Source: Mycoplana rhizolycopersici (lineage in GTDB: Bacteria > Pseudomonadota > Alphaproteobacteria > Rhizobiales > Rhizobiaceae). From it: 54,140 bases of DNA. Shown here in pieces: positions 1-8,773 of the stretch (positions within the stretch are counted from its first letter, which is position 1; each line of letters opens with the position of its first letter). The stretch spans positions 1-54,140 of the forward strand of contig NZ_JABXYK010000025.1 in the NCBI RefSeq assembly GCF_013378445.1, in the 5' to 3' direction. The translations under genes and the position numbers were made by a program. A model generated the notes under the pieces. It saw nothing but the letters and a program-made list of their open reading frames with translations. It had not been told where the DNA came from and made no database searches.

Positions 1-419
1 CCGACATCCGCAAGACCGCCGAGCTGGTCGCCGAGATCTCGGCTGCCTGCCGCGAGCAGGATATCGGCGCCTCGCAGATCAACGAAGCGATCCAGCAGCT
101 CGACAAGGTGACCCAGCAGAACGCCGGTGCCTCGGAAGAAATGTCGGCAACGTCTGAAGAACTCGCCGCCCAGGCCGAGGAACTCCAGGCCTCGATCGCC
201 TTCTTCCGGATCGAGAATGCACACGCCCGTCAGGCGCAGGCAGTGCCCGTCCGGCAGGCCGCGCGCCCCGCGGCTGCGACCAAGACGGCGCATGCTCCGG
301 CGCACAAGCCTGCAGGCCACACCGTTGCTGCCCAGCAGGCTCGCGCCAAGGGCTTCGCGATCGACATGTCGATGGGCGGCCCCGACGGCGAAGATTCCGA
401 CTTCCGGCAGAGCGCATGA
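1..419 (+). CDS. Methyl-accepting chemotaxis protein, C-terminal part (5' end outside window)
   Basis: The reading frame is open from base 3 to the TGA at 417-419 and gives about 138 residues of a chemoreceptor C-terminus. The visible part contains the end of the cytoplasmic signalling hairpin, with the characteristic run [20 protein letters not shown]. An Ala/Pro/His-rich linker and a short acidic tail follow. Receptors of this family control CheA kinase activity through CheW, and Glu/Gln residues of the helical bundle are methylated by CheR and demethylated by CheB. The stop codon overlaps the cheW start (ATGA), so the gene is translationally coupled to cheW. Whether the receptor has a membrane or ligand-binding domain cannot be seen. 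Confidence 0.93.
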   Translation, partial: DIRKTAELVAEISAACREQDIGASQINEAIQQLDKVTQQNAGASEEMSATSEELAAQAEELQASIAFFRIENAHARQAQAVPVRQAARPAAATKTAHAPAHKPAGHTVAAQQARAKGFAIDMSMGGPDGEDSDFRQSA

Positions 420-910
420 CCATGACCCGCAACGACGCTGAATCCCAGTTCGTAACGTTTGCGCTCGGCGACGAGGTATTCGCCGTGCCCGTCGGCGTGG
501 TCCGGGAAATCCTGGACCACGAGGACGCCTTCAAGATCCCGCATGGGCCGAGCTATTTGCTCGGCCTTCGCGACGTCCGCGGCCAGGGCGTTCCCATTGT
601 CGATCTCCGGCTGCGTCTCGGCATGCCGGCGACGGAGAAGACGCCGCATACCCGCGTCCTCGTCCTCGACATCCCGCTGGGACAGCGCATTCTCACGCTC
701 GGCCTTGTCGCGGACAAGGTCTTCGAGGTCACGCCGTTCCGGCAGGATGCGATCGAAAGCGCCCCCGACATCGGCGTGCGCTGGCGTTCCGAATATATCG
801 AGGGCGTCGTTCGCCGGCAGGGCGATTTCGTCGTCGTCATCAACCTCGCCCAGCTATTTTCCGACAGTGGGGCCGCCCTTGCTTCCGTAGCAAACAACGC
901 GGCCGCCTGA
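416..910 (+). CDS. cheW: Chemotaxis adaptor protein CheW
   Basis: This 164-residue protein couples chemoreceptors to the kinase CheA in the cytoplasmic array. The whole length is one CheW domain: [15 protein letters not shown] at the N-terminus, the conserved [18 protein letters not shown] core near residues 45-65, and a C-terminal strand with the [15 protein letters not shown] pattern. The length is normal for CheW. It starts by ATGA overlap with the receptor gene and is followed after 14 bases by cheR, so the genes form one operon. No CheA or CheY is visible; they are presumably upstream or at another locus. Confidence 0.95.
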   Translation: MTMTRNDAESQFVTFALGDEVFAVPVGVVREILDHEDAFKIPHGPSYLLGLRDVRGQGVPIVDLRLRLGMPATEKTPHTRVLVLDIPLGQRILTLGLVADKVFEVTPFRQDAIESAPDIGVRWRSEYIEGVVRRQGDFVVVINLAQLFSDSGAALASVANNAAA

Positions 911-924
911 AGAGGCTCGACACA

Positions 925-1773
925 GTGTCCGCAGCAACCGCCTTGTCCTATCACGACCGCCTGAGTTCGCGGAACTTCAAGCGGCTGTCCACCTACATCT
1001 TCGACTACAGCGGCATCAAGATGCCGCCCAGCAAGATCACGATGCTGGAAGGTCGCCTGCGCCGACGGCTCAGGGCCACCGGCTTCAACACGTTCGACCA
1101 GTATTGCGACTTCCTGTTCGACAAGGACGGGCTGGCACGCGAATCCATATACCTTATCGACGTCGTTACCACCAACAAGACCGATTTCTTCCGCGAACCC
1201 AACCATTTCGACTACCTTCGCGACGTGGCGCTGCCCGACCTGCAGAACAAGGGTGTGCGGCGCATTCGCGCCTGGAGTTCCGCCTGCTCGATCGGCGCCG
1301 AGCCCTACACGATGGCGATGGTGCTGGAGGACTTCCGACAGACGTCCGCCGGGCCGGACTATTCGATCCTGGCGACCGACCTTTCGACGGAGGTTCTTGA
1401 TCGCGCCCGGCGCGGCATCTTCCCCACCGAGATGGCGGAGCCCGTTCCGCAGGAAATGATGCGCCGCTACGTGATGGAGGCGAAGGATCCGAGCAGGCGG
1501 GTCGTCCGCATTGCACCGCATCTGCGCACCAAGGTGGGTTTCATGCGGCTCAACCTGATGGACCCGCTCTACAAGGTCGGCGAACCGATGCACATGATCT
1601 TCTGCCGTAACGTGCTCATCTATTTCGACAAGAAGACGCAGCAGCAAGTGCTGACGCGCCTGTGCGAGTGCCTGCGGCCCGGTGGCTACCTGTTCATCGG
1701 CCATTCCGAATCGATAACATCGATGGACCTCCCCGTGCGCCAGCTCGCAAACACCGTATTCATCAGGGAATGA
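925..1773 (+). CDS. cheR: Chemotaxis protein methyltransferase CheR
   Basis: CheR uses S-adenosylmethionine to methylate glutamates on chemoreceptors during adaptation. The 282-residue product has the N-terminal helical CheR domain (about residues 10-75) and the SAM-binding Rossmann domain. The latter includes [16 protein letters not shown] around residue 112, the acidic ILATDLS motif, FCRNVLIYF, and the C-terminal [15 protein letters not shown]. The start is GTG, 14 bases after cheW. The stop overlaps the cheB start (ATGA). There is no C-terminal pentapeptide-binding extension or TPR domain, so this is a minimal CheR. Confidence 0.95.
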   Translation: MSAATALSYHDRLSSRNFKRLSTYIFDYSGIKMPPSKITMLEGRLRRRLRATGFNTFDQYCDFLFDKDGLARESIYLIDVVTTNKTDFFREPNHFDYLRDVALPDLQNKGVRRIRAWSSACSIGAEPYTMAMVLEDFRQTSAGPDYSILATDLSTEVLDRARRGIFPTEMAEPVPQEMMRRYVMEAKDPSRRVVRIAPHLRTKVGFMRLNLMDPLYKVGEPMHMIFCRNVLIYFDKKTQQQVLTRLCECLRPGGYLFIGHSESITSMDLPVRQLANTVFIRE

Positions 1774-2873
1774 GCATCGTGACCGCCCGAAAAGTTCGTG
1801 TCCTCGTCATCGACGATTCCGCCAGCGTCCGGCAGACGCTGACGTCTGTTCTCCAGTCCGATCCGGGGATCGAGGTGATCGGCACTGCGTCCGACCCGTT
1901 CATCGCCGCGAAGCGGATCCAGGAAGAAATCCCAGACGTCATTACCCTCGACGTCGAGATGCCGCGCATGGACGGCATTACCTTTCTTCGCAAGCTGATG
2001 TCGCAGAAGCCTATCCCCGTCGTCATGTGCTCCTCGCTTACCGAGCAGGGCACGGAGACGCTGATGCAGGCTATGGAAGCCGGCGCCGTCGACGTCATCC
2101 TGAAGCCGAAGATTGCCGCGGCCGATCATCTCGCCGAACAGGCGAGCCGCATCTGCGAAGTCGTCAAGAGCGCCGCCCAGGCCCGGCTGCGCCAGCGCCC
2201 GGCGGGCACCGTCCGCTCCGCCTCGGCGTCGGGTCCCGCGCAAAAATTGACCGCCGACGTGATCCTGCCGCCGCCTTCGGGCAAGGCCATGGCCCGGACG
2301 ACCGAAATGGTGGTCTGCGTCGGCGCCTCGACCGGCGGAACGGAAGCCCTGCGGGAAATGCTGGAAAAGCTGCCGGCGAATTCGCCCGGCATCGTCATCG
2401 TGCAGCATATGCCCGAACGGTTCACCGCCGCCTTCGCCCGCCGCCTCAATGATCTCTGCGAAGTCGAGATCAAGGAGGCCGCCGACGGCGACCCGGTGCT
2501 GCGCGGCCATGTGCTGATCGCGCCTGGCGACCGCCACATGCTTCTCGAAAGGCAGGGAGCCCGCTACCACGTCTCGGTTCGTACTGGGCCGCTGGTATCG
2601 CGCCATCGCCCCTCCGTAGACGTTCTGTTTCGCTCTGCCGCCCGCTCCGCCGGCTCCAACGCCATGGCGGTGATCATGACCGGCATGGGCGACGACGGCG
2701 CGCGCGGCATGCTCGAGATGCACCAGGCCGGCGCCTATACGGTCGCACAGGACGAAGCGACATCCGTCGTGTTTGGTATGCCGAAGGAGGCGATTGCGCG
2801 CGGCGGCGTCGACCGCATCGTGCCCCTTGGCCAGATCGCCCCGGAAATCCTTGCGGAAGACCGTAGACGCTAA
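1770..2873 (+). CDS. cheB: Chemotaxis response regulator and receptor methylesterase/deamidase CheB
   Basis: The 367-residue protein removes receptor methyl groups after activation by phospho-CheA. An N-terminal receiver domain (residues 8-125) has the acidic pair DD15-16, phospho-acceptor Asp61 in [13 protein letters not shown], a Ser-Ser in place of the usual Thr/Ser site, and Lys112. A linker of about 50 residues leads to the methylesterase domain with the catalytic triad: Ser187 in GASTGG, His213 in VQHMP, and an Asp near residue 309 in MTGMGDDG. The chosen ATG overlaps the cheR stop. A longer upstream reading through cheR has no family support. A GTG at 1780 is a possible later start. 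Confidence 0.95.
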   Translation: MSIVTARKVRVLVIDDSASVRQTLTSVLQSDPGIEVIGTASDPFIAAKRIQEEIPDVITLDVEMPRMDGITFLRKLMSQKPIPVVMCSSLTEQGTETLMQAMEAGAVDVILKPKIAAADHLAEQASRICEVVKSAAQARLRQRPAGTVRSASASGPAQKLTADVILPPPSGKAMARTTEMVVCVGASTGGTEALREMLEKLPANSPGIVIVQHMPERFTAAFARRLNDLCEVEIKEAADGDPVLRGHVLIAPGDRHMLLERQGARYHVSVRTGPLVSRHRPSVDVLFRSAARSAGSNAMAVIMTGMGDDGARGMLEMHQAGAYTVAQDEATSVVFGMPKEAIARGGVDRIVPLGQIAPEILAEDRRR

Positions 2874-2888
2874 CTGCGAGGCGGCGGG

Positions 2889-2904
2889 TTTACTGCCGGT
2901 TAAC
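2889..2904 (+). promoter_or_regulatory. CtrA-like site upstream of the ParA-like gene
   Basis: TTTA-N7-TTAAC is present, one base away from the CtrA consensus TTAA-N7-TTAAC, and is followed by CATG. It lies about 90 bases before the start of the ParA-like gene and just after cheB. CtrA commonly controls motility and chemotaxis genes in alphaproteobacteria. The match is imperfect and functional use is inferred. Confidence 0.35.
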
Positions 2905-2992
2905 CATGTTGGTCGAATATGGGCTGGCACCATGGGGTAGGTGCTTCGATACGAGCGATGATGTGCTCCGCAGGACAGTGCGAGGTTCGCCG

Positions 2993-3703
2993 ATGCCCAC
3001 CATCACATTTGCCAACACCAAGGGCGGCGCCGGCAAGACCACCGCGGTCCTTCTGCTTGCCACCGAACTGGTACGCCGCGGCAACCGCGTCACGATCGTC
3101 GATACCGACCCGCAACGCTGGATCTCCCGCTGGTTCGAGGGCGCAGAGCCGGTTCAGAACCTGACCGTGGCTACCTATGTGTCGCTGACAGCACTGGCGC
3201 GAACGATCGCCGAGTACCGTCCGAAAAGCGATTATGTGATCGTCGATCTTCCCGGTGCACAGTCGCCGCTGCTCGCCACGGCTCTGGGACTTTCGGACTT
3301 CGTCGTCATCCCGATCCAGGGCAGTTCAATGGACGCGCAGGGTGGAGCGCAGGTGCTCGAACTTCTCGGCTATCTCGACCGGAAGGCCCAGATCAGCATT
3401 CCGCACGCCGTCTTGCTGTCGCGCGTCAATTCACTTGTCACCACCCGCGCCCTGCAAGCTGTGAAACAGCTGCTGTCCGAGCGCCAGGTCCGCATGCTGG
3501 ACACGCCGATCATCGAGCGTTCTGCCTATCGTGACATGTTCGAGTACAAGACCTTCCTCCACCGGATGAACCCGGACAGGGTCAGTAATCTCGACAAGGC
3601 CATTCTCAACGCCGAACGCTACGCCGACGAGGTGGAAGCGCTGGTCGTGCCGCGCTTCATGCCGATCCCGATGGCTGTCTACGCGCACGCAAACGCGGCT
3701 TAA
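2993..3703 (+). CDS. ParA-family ATPase, possible chemotaxis-cluster partitioning protein
   Basis: This 236-residue cytoplasmic P-loop ATPase has a deviant Walker A motif, ANTKGGAGKTT, at residues 6-16, the VTIVDTDPQ motif near residue 40, and YVIVDLPGAQS as Walker B-like strand. That identifies the ParA/MinD/Soj superfamily. ParA proteins form ATP-dependent gradients that position DNA or protein cargo. The gene has no ParB partner or parS-like repeats nearby and follows a receptor-cheW-cheR-cheB operon. This matches the known arrangement of chemotaxis-linked ParA proteins such as PpfA and ParC, which segregate receptor clusters. The ATG at 2993 places the P-loop where the family has it; an upstream extension to 2906 lacks support. 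A VirC1-like or orphan ParA role is the alternative. Confidence 0.8.
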   Translation: MPTITFANTKGGAGKTTAVLLLATELVRRGNRVTIVDTDPQRWISRWFEGAEPVQNLTVATYVSLTALARTIAEYRPKSDYVIVDLPGAQSPLLATALGLSDFVVIPIQGSSMDAQGGAQVLELLGYLDRKAQISIPHAVLLSRVNSLVTTRALQAVKQLLSERQVRMLDTPIIERSAYRDMFEYKTFLHRMNPDRVSNLDKAILNAERYADEVEALVVPRFMPIPMAVYAHANAA

Positions 3704-3713
3704 TGCTCAGCTC

Positions 3714-5447
3714 TCAGAAGAGGGCGTCGTCGAAAAAGTCTTCGTCGCTCTGCGCCGAACGCGCCTCGGACGGATCGGAGGTTTCCTGCCCGTCTGCGGG
3801 GAAGATCGCCGCATGGATGTTGCGCTCCTGGATCATCGTGTAGATCGCATAGATCCGGTTGCTCAGGTCGGCAGCTGACGGCGGCGGGGCAGGGGTGCCG
3901 GCATCCATCGCCATTTCCCCGGCGATCGCCACGCATTCGTCGAGCACCTCGCCAAGGCTGTCTTCGAAGTCGAGTGAACGCACGGCCGATGCGATCCGGC
4001 TGAAAACCGCATTTCCTTCCTCTGCGAGTGCTGCAAGGCTCTGCTCCATTTCGTCGGAGACCTTCGCAATTGCATCGCGCGCATGGGCCAGAGGCAGGCC
4101 GATGTCTTCAAGATGGCTGCCTGAGCCGGAATTCAGTGCCTCGGCTGCGCCCTCCACGCGATGCATCCGATCGACCACCTCGTCGGCCGGCGTCTCGAGC
4201 TTGGCAGCGAAGTTGCGCAGCTCCCCGCTGACGACATTGACGGACCGGCCTTCATCGCCCAGGCGCGAACAACGCAGGTTGGAATTCAGCGCCATATAGC
4301 TGATGTCCGTCTTGATGCCACGGATCGTCTCGATCGACTTGATCAGCGAATGGACGGCCCCGACCACGGACCCTGCCAGCGCGGTCGATTGCGCGCTCCG
4401 TCCCTCGACGTCGTGGACGAGCTCGCAAGCGTGACCGAGATCCCGGTTCATCATCGCAAGCACGCAGCCGCCCTCGACAGAGCGCGACCCCGCCAGGTCT
4501 TCGCGAAGGGCAAGGATCCGGGAAGCGTCGGAGCTGAAGGACGAGATTGTGGTAAAGATGCTTGCGCACTTCTCGCGGAATTCGGAAAGCGTCTCGTCCA
4601 GTTGCGCATAGGCCAAATGGAAGACGGCTCCCTTGATCCCCGCACCCTCCGCTTCGGAGAGTGCGCGTCCGTCATCGGTGTCCGCGTATTGGTCGAGCAT
4701 CACGAAGCTCTGCTGCACATGCTCGATGCGCTGACGGGTAATGTCGCCGATCTGCAATGCGGACAAGGCCGTTGCAATCTTGCGCTGTACCGTTTCAGCA
4801 ACGCTGCGCGCTTCGGCGGCGATCTTGGCCATCTGCTCGTGTTGTGCCCGCATGCGGCGAGCATTTTCGCCAAGATTGGCAACGATCTCCGGAATCGTCT
4901 TGCGGAAATCGCCCAGTATGCCGGATGCAAGCCCACGAGCATTCGCCAGTTCGCTCTGCATCTTATCCAGTTCGACGGCAAAATGATTGATCTCTTCGGC
5001 GCCCGAATGGATGCGATCGCGGATTTCGTCGGCGAATTCGGCAAACTCGGCGATGCCGGCGCCCGTGATCTTCACCGTCGTTGCAAAGACCTTCAGGTAG
5101 CGGAATGTCTCACGCATGTCGTCGACGTGGCGGACGGCGTCGGCGCACAACTGGGCGATCTCGTCGAAGGAATCATGCCGCGCAGCCGCAAGGTCGGGCA
5201 GCAACGCCAGCTCCGAAACGGTCCGCTCCAGGCCCGCAATGGTCGAGTCGGCCGTATCGGCATCGAGCGTCTGGGTGAAGCGGTTCAGCGTCCCGATCAA
5301 GCCGGTAACCATCTCCATGACCGAAACCAGTGTCGATCCGCCCTCGAGAAACGCCGTCTCGATGCGTTTGTGAGCGACCGAAAGCCGCTCGTCGAGCGAG
5401 TGGCTCAACGATACCGCATGCGAAGATGTCTTGAGTGCCAGTGCCAC
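3714..5447 (-). CDS. Soluble chemoreceptor-tip-like helical protein with CheZ-like motifs
   Basis: The 577-residue product has no signal peptide or membrane segment and is predicted to be almost entirely alpha-helical. Residues 371-416 resemble the hairpin tip of chemoreceptors (MALNSNLRCSRLGDEGRSVN against the usual [20 protein letters not shown]), but key positions such as the tip Glu-Ala-Ala run are replaced. Two other helices carry D-x-x-x-Q/E motifs spaced like the CheZ active site: DITRQ at 235-239 and DFEDSLGE with Asp496/Glu500. The gene is convergent with the ParA-like gene, with a 10-base gap. It begins with GTG after a GGCGGGAA stretch. A role at the chemotaxis array, as a receptor-like scaffold or a CheY-P phosphatase, is inferred. 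The exact function is unknown. Confidence 0.65.
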   Translation of the reverse strand: MALALKTSSHAVSLSHSLDERLSVAHKRIETAFLEGGSTLVSVMEMVTGLIGTLNRFTQTLDADTADSTIAGLERTVSELALLPDLAAARHDSFDEIAQLCADAVRHVDDMRETFRYLKVFATTVKITGAGIAEFAEFADEIRDRIHSGAEEINHFAVELDKMQSELANARGLASGILGDFRKTIPEIVANLGENARRMRAQHEQMAKIAAEARSVAETVQRKIATALSALQIGDITRQRIEHVQQSFVMLDQYADTDDGRALSEAEGAGIKGAVFHLAYAQLDETLSEFREKCASIFTTISSFSSDASRILALREDLAGSRSVEGGCVLAMMNRDLGHACELVHDVEGRSAQSTALAGSVVGAVHSLIKSIETIRGIKTDISYMALNSNLRCSRLGDEGRSVNVVSGELRNFAAKLETPADEVVDRMHRVEGAAEALNSGSGSHLEDIGLPLAHARDAIAKVSDEMEQSLAALAEEGNAVFSRIASAVRSLDFEDSLGEVLDECVAIAGEMAMDAGTPAPPPSAADLSNRIYAIYTMIQERNIHAAIFPADGQETSDPSEARSAQSDEDFFDDALF

Positions 5448-5609
5448 GTTCCCGCCCCGCCATTTGTTACAATTGCAGATGTAGGGACAAAGGCAAAACG
5501 TCCGGTAAAGATGCAGCCTTAACAGTTTCCTGCGCTTAGGCTCACCGAGAAGGACGCTAAATGCGTTGATTTCGACGTCGCGACCATCACAGTCTACGCC
5601 GTTGCAAAC

Positions 5610-6404
5610 TTATGCGGCGACGGCACCGGTCATGATCGCGACGACGTCGTTCATCGAGTGGGATTGCGGTGTCACCACCGCGGCGCGGCGGCCGAGGCGC
5701 ATGATGTGAATCCGGTCGGCGATCTCGAAAACGTTCGGCATGTTGTGGCTGATGAGTACGACGGCGAGGCCCCGCTCGCGAATGGAACGGATGAGTTCCA
5801 GCACCTGCCCCGTCTCGCGTACGCCGAGCGCTGCCGTCGGCTCGTCCATGATGACCAGTTTTCGGGCAAAAAGTGCGGCGCGTGCGACGGCGACGCCCTG
5901 CCTCTGTCCACCCGAAAGCGCCTCGACCGCATTGCCGATGGAGGGCAGACGGAACTTCAGCTCGCTCATGGCACGGCGGGCCTCCTCGCGCATCCGCTTC
6001 TTGTCCAGACGGCGGAAGACGCTGCCCATGACGCCCTCGCAGCGCAGTTCACGCCCGAGAAACAGGTTCGATGCGATGTCGAGCGCCGGCGCCATGGCGA
6101 GATCCTGGTAGACCGTCTCGATACCGGCGTGGCGCGCGTCGAGCGGGCCCTTGAAGTGCACCGGCGCGCCGTCCAGCAGGATTTCGCCGCTCGTGGGATG
6201 GACGGCGCCGGTCAGCGCCTTGATCAGCGTGCTCTTGCCCGCACCGTTGTCTCCGACCACTGCAAGGATTTCGCCCGCCCGCAACTCGAAGTCGACGCCG
6301 TCGAGAGCCGTTACATGGCCGTAGGTCTTCACCACGTTGCGCGCTTCGAGAACGACGCGGGAGGAGGCGTCCGTGGCATCTCTGGTCATGCTATCGGCGG
6401 ACAT
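5610..6404 (-). CDS. Sugar ABC transporter ATP-binding protein, FrcA type
   Basis: This 264-residue protein is a single ATPase domain: Walker A GDNGAGKST (about residues 52-60), Q-loop, signature LSGGQRQGVAVARA, Walker B LVIMDEPTAALG and switch His in VLISHNM. Most CUT2 sugar importers have a tandem ATPase of about 500 residues. The single-domain form is characteristic of the FrcA branch (fructose/mannose/ribose importer FrcBCA of Sinorhizobium). The start overlaps the permease stop (TGATG), with GGAGGAGG 5 bases upstream, so it is the last gene of a binding protein-permease-ATPase operon. The substrate is a sugar whose identity is not determined by the sequence. Confidence 0.88.
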   Translation of the reverse strand: MSADSMTRDATDASSRVVLEARNVVKTYGHVTALDGVDFELRAGEILAVVGDNGAGKSTLIKALTGAVHPTSGEILLDGAPVHFKGPLDARHAGIETVYQDLAMAPALDIASNLFLGRELRCEGVMGSVFRRLDKKRMREEARRAMSELKFRLPSIGNAVEALSGGQRQGVAVARAALFARKLVIMDEPTAALGVRETGQVLELIRSIRERGLAVVLISHNMPNVFEIADRIHIMRLGRRAAVVTPQSHSMNDVVAIMTGAVAA

Positions 6405-7390
6405 CAGTTCCTCCTCCGCGACATCTGGTCGAGCGCAACGGCAATGATGACGAGGATGCCCGTCACGAGGTCCTGCCAGAGCGGATCGATGCCCGCGAGC
6501 GTCAGGCCGTTGCGCAGCACGCCGACGATCAGGGCGCCGATCAGCGTCCCGATCAGGCCGCCCCGGCCGCCGAACAGGCTGGTGCCGCCGATGACGACGG
6601 CGGTGATGGAATCAAGGTTCGCCGTCTGCATCGCGTTCGGATCGGCGTTGGGAATTCGGCCGAGCGCCAGCCAGGCGGCGATGCCGTAGATGAAGCCGGC
6701 AAGCAGGTAGACGGAAAGCAGGTGGCGGCGGACCGGGATCCCGACGAGGCGCGCAGCCTCCGGATTGTTGCCGATGGCATAGACATGCCGGCCCCATTTC
6801 GTCTGGTTCAGGAGATACCAGACGAAGCCATAGAGCGCGAGCATGATGAGGATGCCGTAAGTCAGCACGAAGCCGCCGACCTTCATCGTATTGCCCGTCC
6901 AGGCGAGGAAGGGGTCACGGACAGGAAAAGCGCCGCCCTCCGAAATCAGACGCAGCGCCGCCGTCAGGATCCCGAGGATCCCAAGCGTGACGATGAAAGG
7001 AGGCAGGCGCAGCCCGGCGATGAGCGAGCCCGCCGCCAGACCGGCACCGGTGCACAGCAGGATGGCGAAACCCATCGAGAAAACGGGATCATAACCGAGA
7101 TTGACGAGCTTCCCGGCAACGATGGTGCCCAGCACGCAGATCGCGCCGACGGCAAGGTCGATACCCGCGGTCAGGATCACCAGCGTCTGCCCGATTGCGA
7201 GCGTGCCGATGATGACTGTCTGCTGCAGGATAATCGAGATGTTTTGGGTCGCCAGGAAGCGCGGATTGGTCAACGCGAAGATGATGCAGAAGGCGACGAG
7301 AACCAGAAGCGGCCCAACGGAAGGCGTCCCCAGGAGGCGGGCCTTGAGGCTCGGCGTGTCCTGCTGCGATGCAATGGTGGCTGTGCTCAT
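6404..7390 (-). CDS. Sugar ABC transporter permease, FrcC/RbsC type
   Basis: The 328-residue integral inner-membrane protein has about ten hydrophobic segments and belongs to the BPD_transp_2 family that forms the channel of CUT2 sugar importers. The motif TLVILTAGIDLAVGAICVLG near residue 80 is typical, and the C-terminal third carries the cytoplasmic coupling region followed by GGTSLFGGRGG. The ATG at 7390 was chosen because GAGG stands 6 bases before it; the longer frame from 7444 has no ribosome site. It is coupled by overlap to the ATPase gene and lies downstream of the binding protein across a 231-base gap with a long inverted repeat. Confidence 0.9.
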   Translation of the reverse strand: MSTATIASQQDTPSLKARLLGTPSVGPLLVLVAFCIIFALTNPRFLATQNISIILQQTVIIGTLAIGQTLVILTAGIDLAVGAICVLGTIVAGKLVNLGYDPVFSMGFAILLCTGAGLAAGSLIAGLRLPPFIVTLGILGILTAALRLISEGGAFPVRDPFLAWTGNTMKVGGFVLTYGILIMLALYGFVWYLLNQTKWGRHVYAIGNNPEAARLVGIPVRRHLLSVYLLAGFIYGIAAWLALGRIPNADPNAMQTANLDSITAVVIGGTSLFGGRGGLIGTLIGALIVGVLRNGLTLAGIDPLWQDLVTGILVIIAVALDQMSRRRN

Positions 7391-7540
7391 GAAAACCTCA
7401 TGCTTCACGGGAACCGTGCAGCCGACCGTTTCCGCCGGCCACAAGGCATGACGGGACGCCTAGGACCCGAAGCACCACGGCCGGAAGATCGGCTTCAAGG
7501 CTTCGGAACACAGGGCGGCCAGATCAGTCGAAACCCCGGT

Positions 7541-7605
7541 CGGGATCATGGTCGGCCGAATGCAATCCACGCTTTCGCAAGGAAGCACCGGTCGCCATGA
7601 TCCCG
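7541..7605 (-). repeat. Perfect 11-bp inverted repeat between binding-protein and permease genes
   Basis: The arms CGGGATCATGG (7541-7551) and CCATGATCCCG (7595-7605) are perfectly complementary, with a 43-base loop. The element lies in the untranslated stretch just after the binding-protein stop. Stem-loops there often protect the upstream mRNA or partly terminate transcription, so that the binding protein is made in excess. There is no T-run, so a pure terminator is less likely. Confidence 0.55.
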
Positions 7606-7621
7606 CTTGGGAGGCCGGCGA

Positions 7622-8623
7622 TCAGTCGCCCCAGCAGTTTTCAAGACCCCACGCGGTGTCCTTGGATTCCAGTCCGTCCACCGGCTTGTCGGTGATCAGG
7701 AACGAACCGGTGTTGACGAAGCCGCTCGGCTTCTTGCCCGAAGATGCGTATTCGACCACGGCATCGACACCCATCGACGCCATCTTGTAGGGAAACTGCA
7801 TGACCGTTGCGGCGATCTTGCCATCCTTGACGTCCCGCACCCCGGCGCAGCCGCCGTCGATCGAGGTCAGCATGACGTCGCTCTCCTTGCCGAACGACTT
7901 CAGCGCTGCATAGGCGCCGGCCGCCGCCGGTTCGTTGATCGTATAGACGGCATTGATGTCGCCGTTCTTGGACAGCAGGTTCTCCATGCCGATCTGGCCC
8001 TTGTCCTGCGCCCCGTTGGTGATGGCCGCGCCGGCGATCGACGGATCGCCCTCGGCGATGCCGAAGCCTTTCAGGTAGCCATCGTGGCGGAAGGTATCGA
8101 CCGTGCCGCCCGGCGTGCCGTCCAGCATGGCCACGACCGCCTTCTTGTCGCCCATCGCCTTACGCGCATAGGCGCCCTGCTGCACGCCGGCTTCGAAATT
8201 GTCGGTTGCAAAGGTCGCATCAACGGCTTCGGCCGGATCGGTGGCAGTATCGAGCGCGATGACGAGAACGCCTGCCTCGCGGGCCTTCTTGATCACGTCG
8301 AGCATGCCCGACGAGTTGTTCGGCGTGACAAGGATCCCCTTGGCGCCGGCGCTGATCAGATCCTCGATTGCGGCAACCTGGCCTTCGTTGTCACCGTCGA
8401 ACTTGCCGGCGCGGGCGATCAGCTTGACGCCCTTTTCCTTCGCGCGGGCTTCTGCGGCCTGACGCATCTTGACGAAGAACGGGTTGACCTCGGTCTTGGT
8501 GACGAGGCCGACGATGACCTCTTCCGCCGAAGCGGTCGAAACGCCGAGCATGAGGCCAATCGCGCTGATGCCGGCAAACAAGCTATTGAAGCGCACGGAT
8601 GTGCGACTGCTGCGAAACGACAT
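7622..8623 (-). CDS. Periplasmic sugar-binding protein, FrcB/RbsB type
   Basis: This 333-residue protein begins with a signal peptide (basic RSSRTSVRF, hydrophobic core, cleavage near STASAEE). A type I periplasmic-binding fold follows, with EVIVGLVTKTEVNPFFVKMR, the GILVTPNNSSG hinge strand, VIALDTATDP and a C-terminal LENCWGD resembling FrcB. It captures a monosaccharide in the periplasm and delivers it to the permease encoded downstream. GGGAGG lies 6 bases before the ATG. It sits between a ribulokinase-like kinase gene and the permease/ATPase pair, all on one strand, and has its own AT-rich upstream region. Confidence 0.9.
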   Translation of the reverse strand: MSFRSSRTSVRFNSLFAGISAIGLMLGVSTASAEEVIVGLVTKTEVNPFFVKMRQAAEARAKEKGVKLIARAGKFDGDNEGQVAAIEDLISAGAKGILVTPNNSSGMLDVIKKAREAGVLVIALDTATDPAEAVDATFATDNFEAGVQQGAYARKAMGDKKAVVAMLDGTPGGTVDTFRHDGYLKGFGIAEGDPSIAGAAITNGAQDKGQIGMENLLSKNGDINAVYTINEPAAAGAYAALKSFGKESDVMLTSIDGGCAGVRDVKDGKIAATVMQFPYKMASMGVDAVVEYASSGKKPSGFVNTGSFLITDKPVDGLESKDTAWGLENCWGD

Positions 8624-8712
8624 GAAAACCTCCCAGATTCAACGATCCCGCACAGCTTTTCGCTCCGCGGCCCTAGCCTCTCCTCAAAGGCCGATTGGGA
8701 TTAGCTCATCTC

Positions 8713-8765
8713 TTTTGGATAAAGTCAAATGATATAAAGATAGTTTTGTATATTTTTGTCCAAAA
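8713..8765. promoter_or_regulatory. AT-rich promoter/operator region of the sugar-binding protein gene
   Basis: The stretch 8701-8773 is very AT-rich compared with its surroundings. It contains the dyad TTTTGGA (8713-8719) with TCCAAAA (8759-8765), and a compact palindrome TTTTG-N2-CAAAA that overlaps the right arm. It lies 90-142 bases upstream of the binding-protein start and after the kinase stop. A promoter with an operator for one of the locus regulators is the simplest reading; no -35/-10 pair is assigned. Confidence 0.4.
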
Positions 8766-8773
8766 TATCCAGA

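Noticed and set aside
4161-5522. A 453-codon + strand frame opposite the receptor-tip-like gene
   Set aside because: It is the antisense of a gene with a clear helical pattern and chemoreceptor-like motifs and has no family features of its own. The long frames at 553-1704, 1686-2933, 5658-6689, 6722-7600, 7607-8704, 44938-46197 and 50278-52122 were rejected for the same reason.
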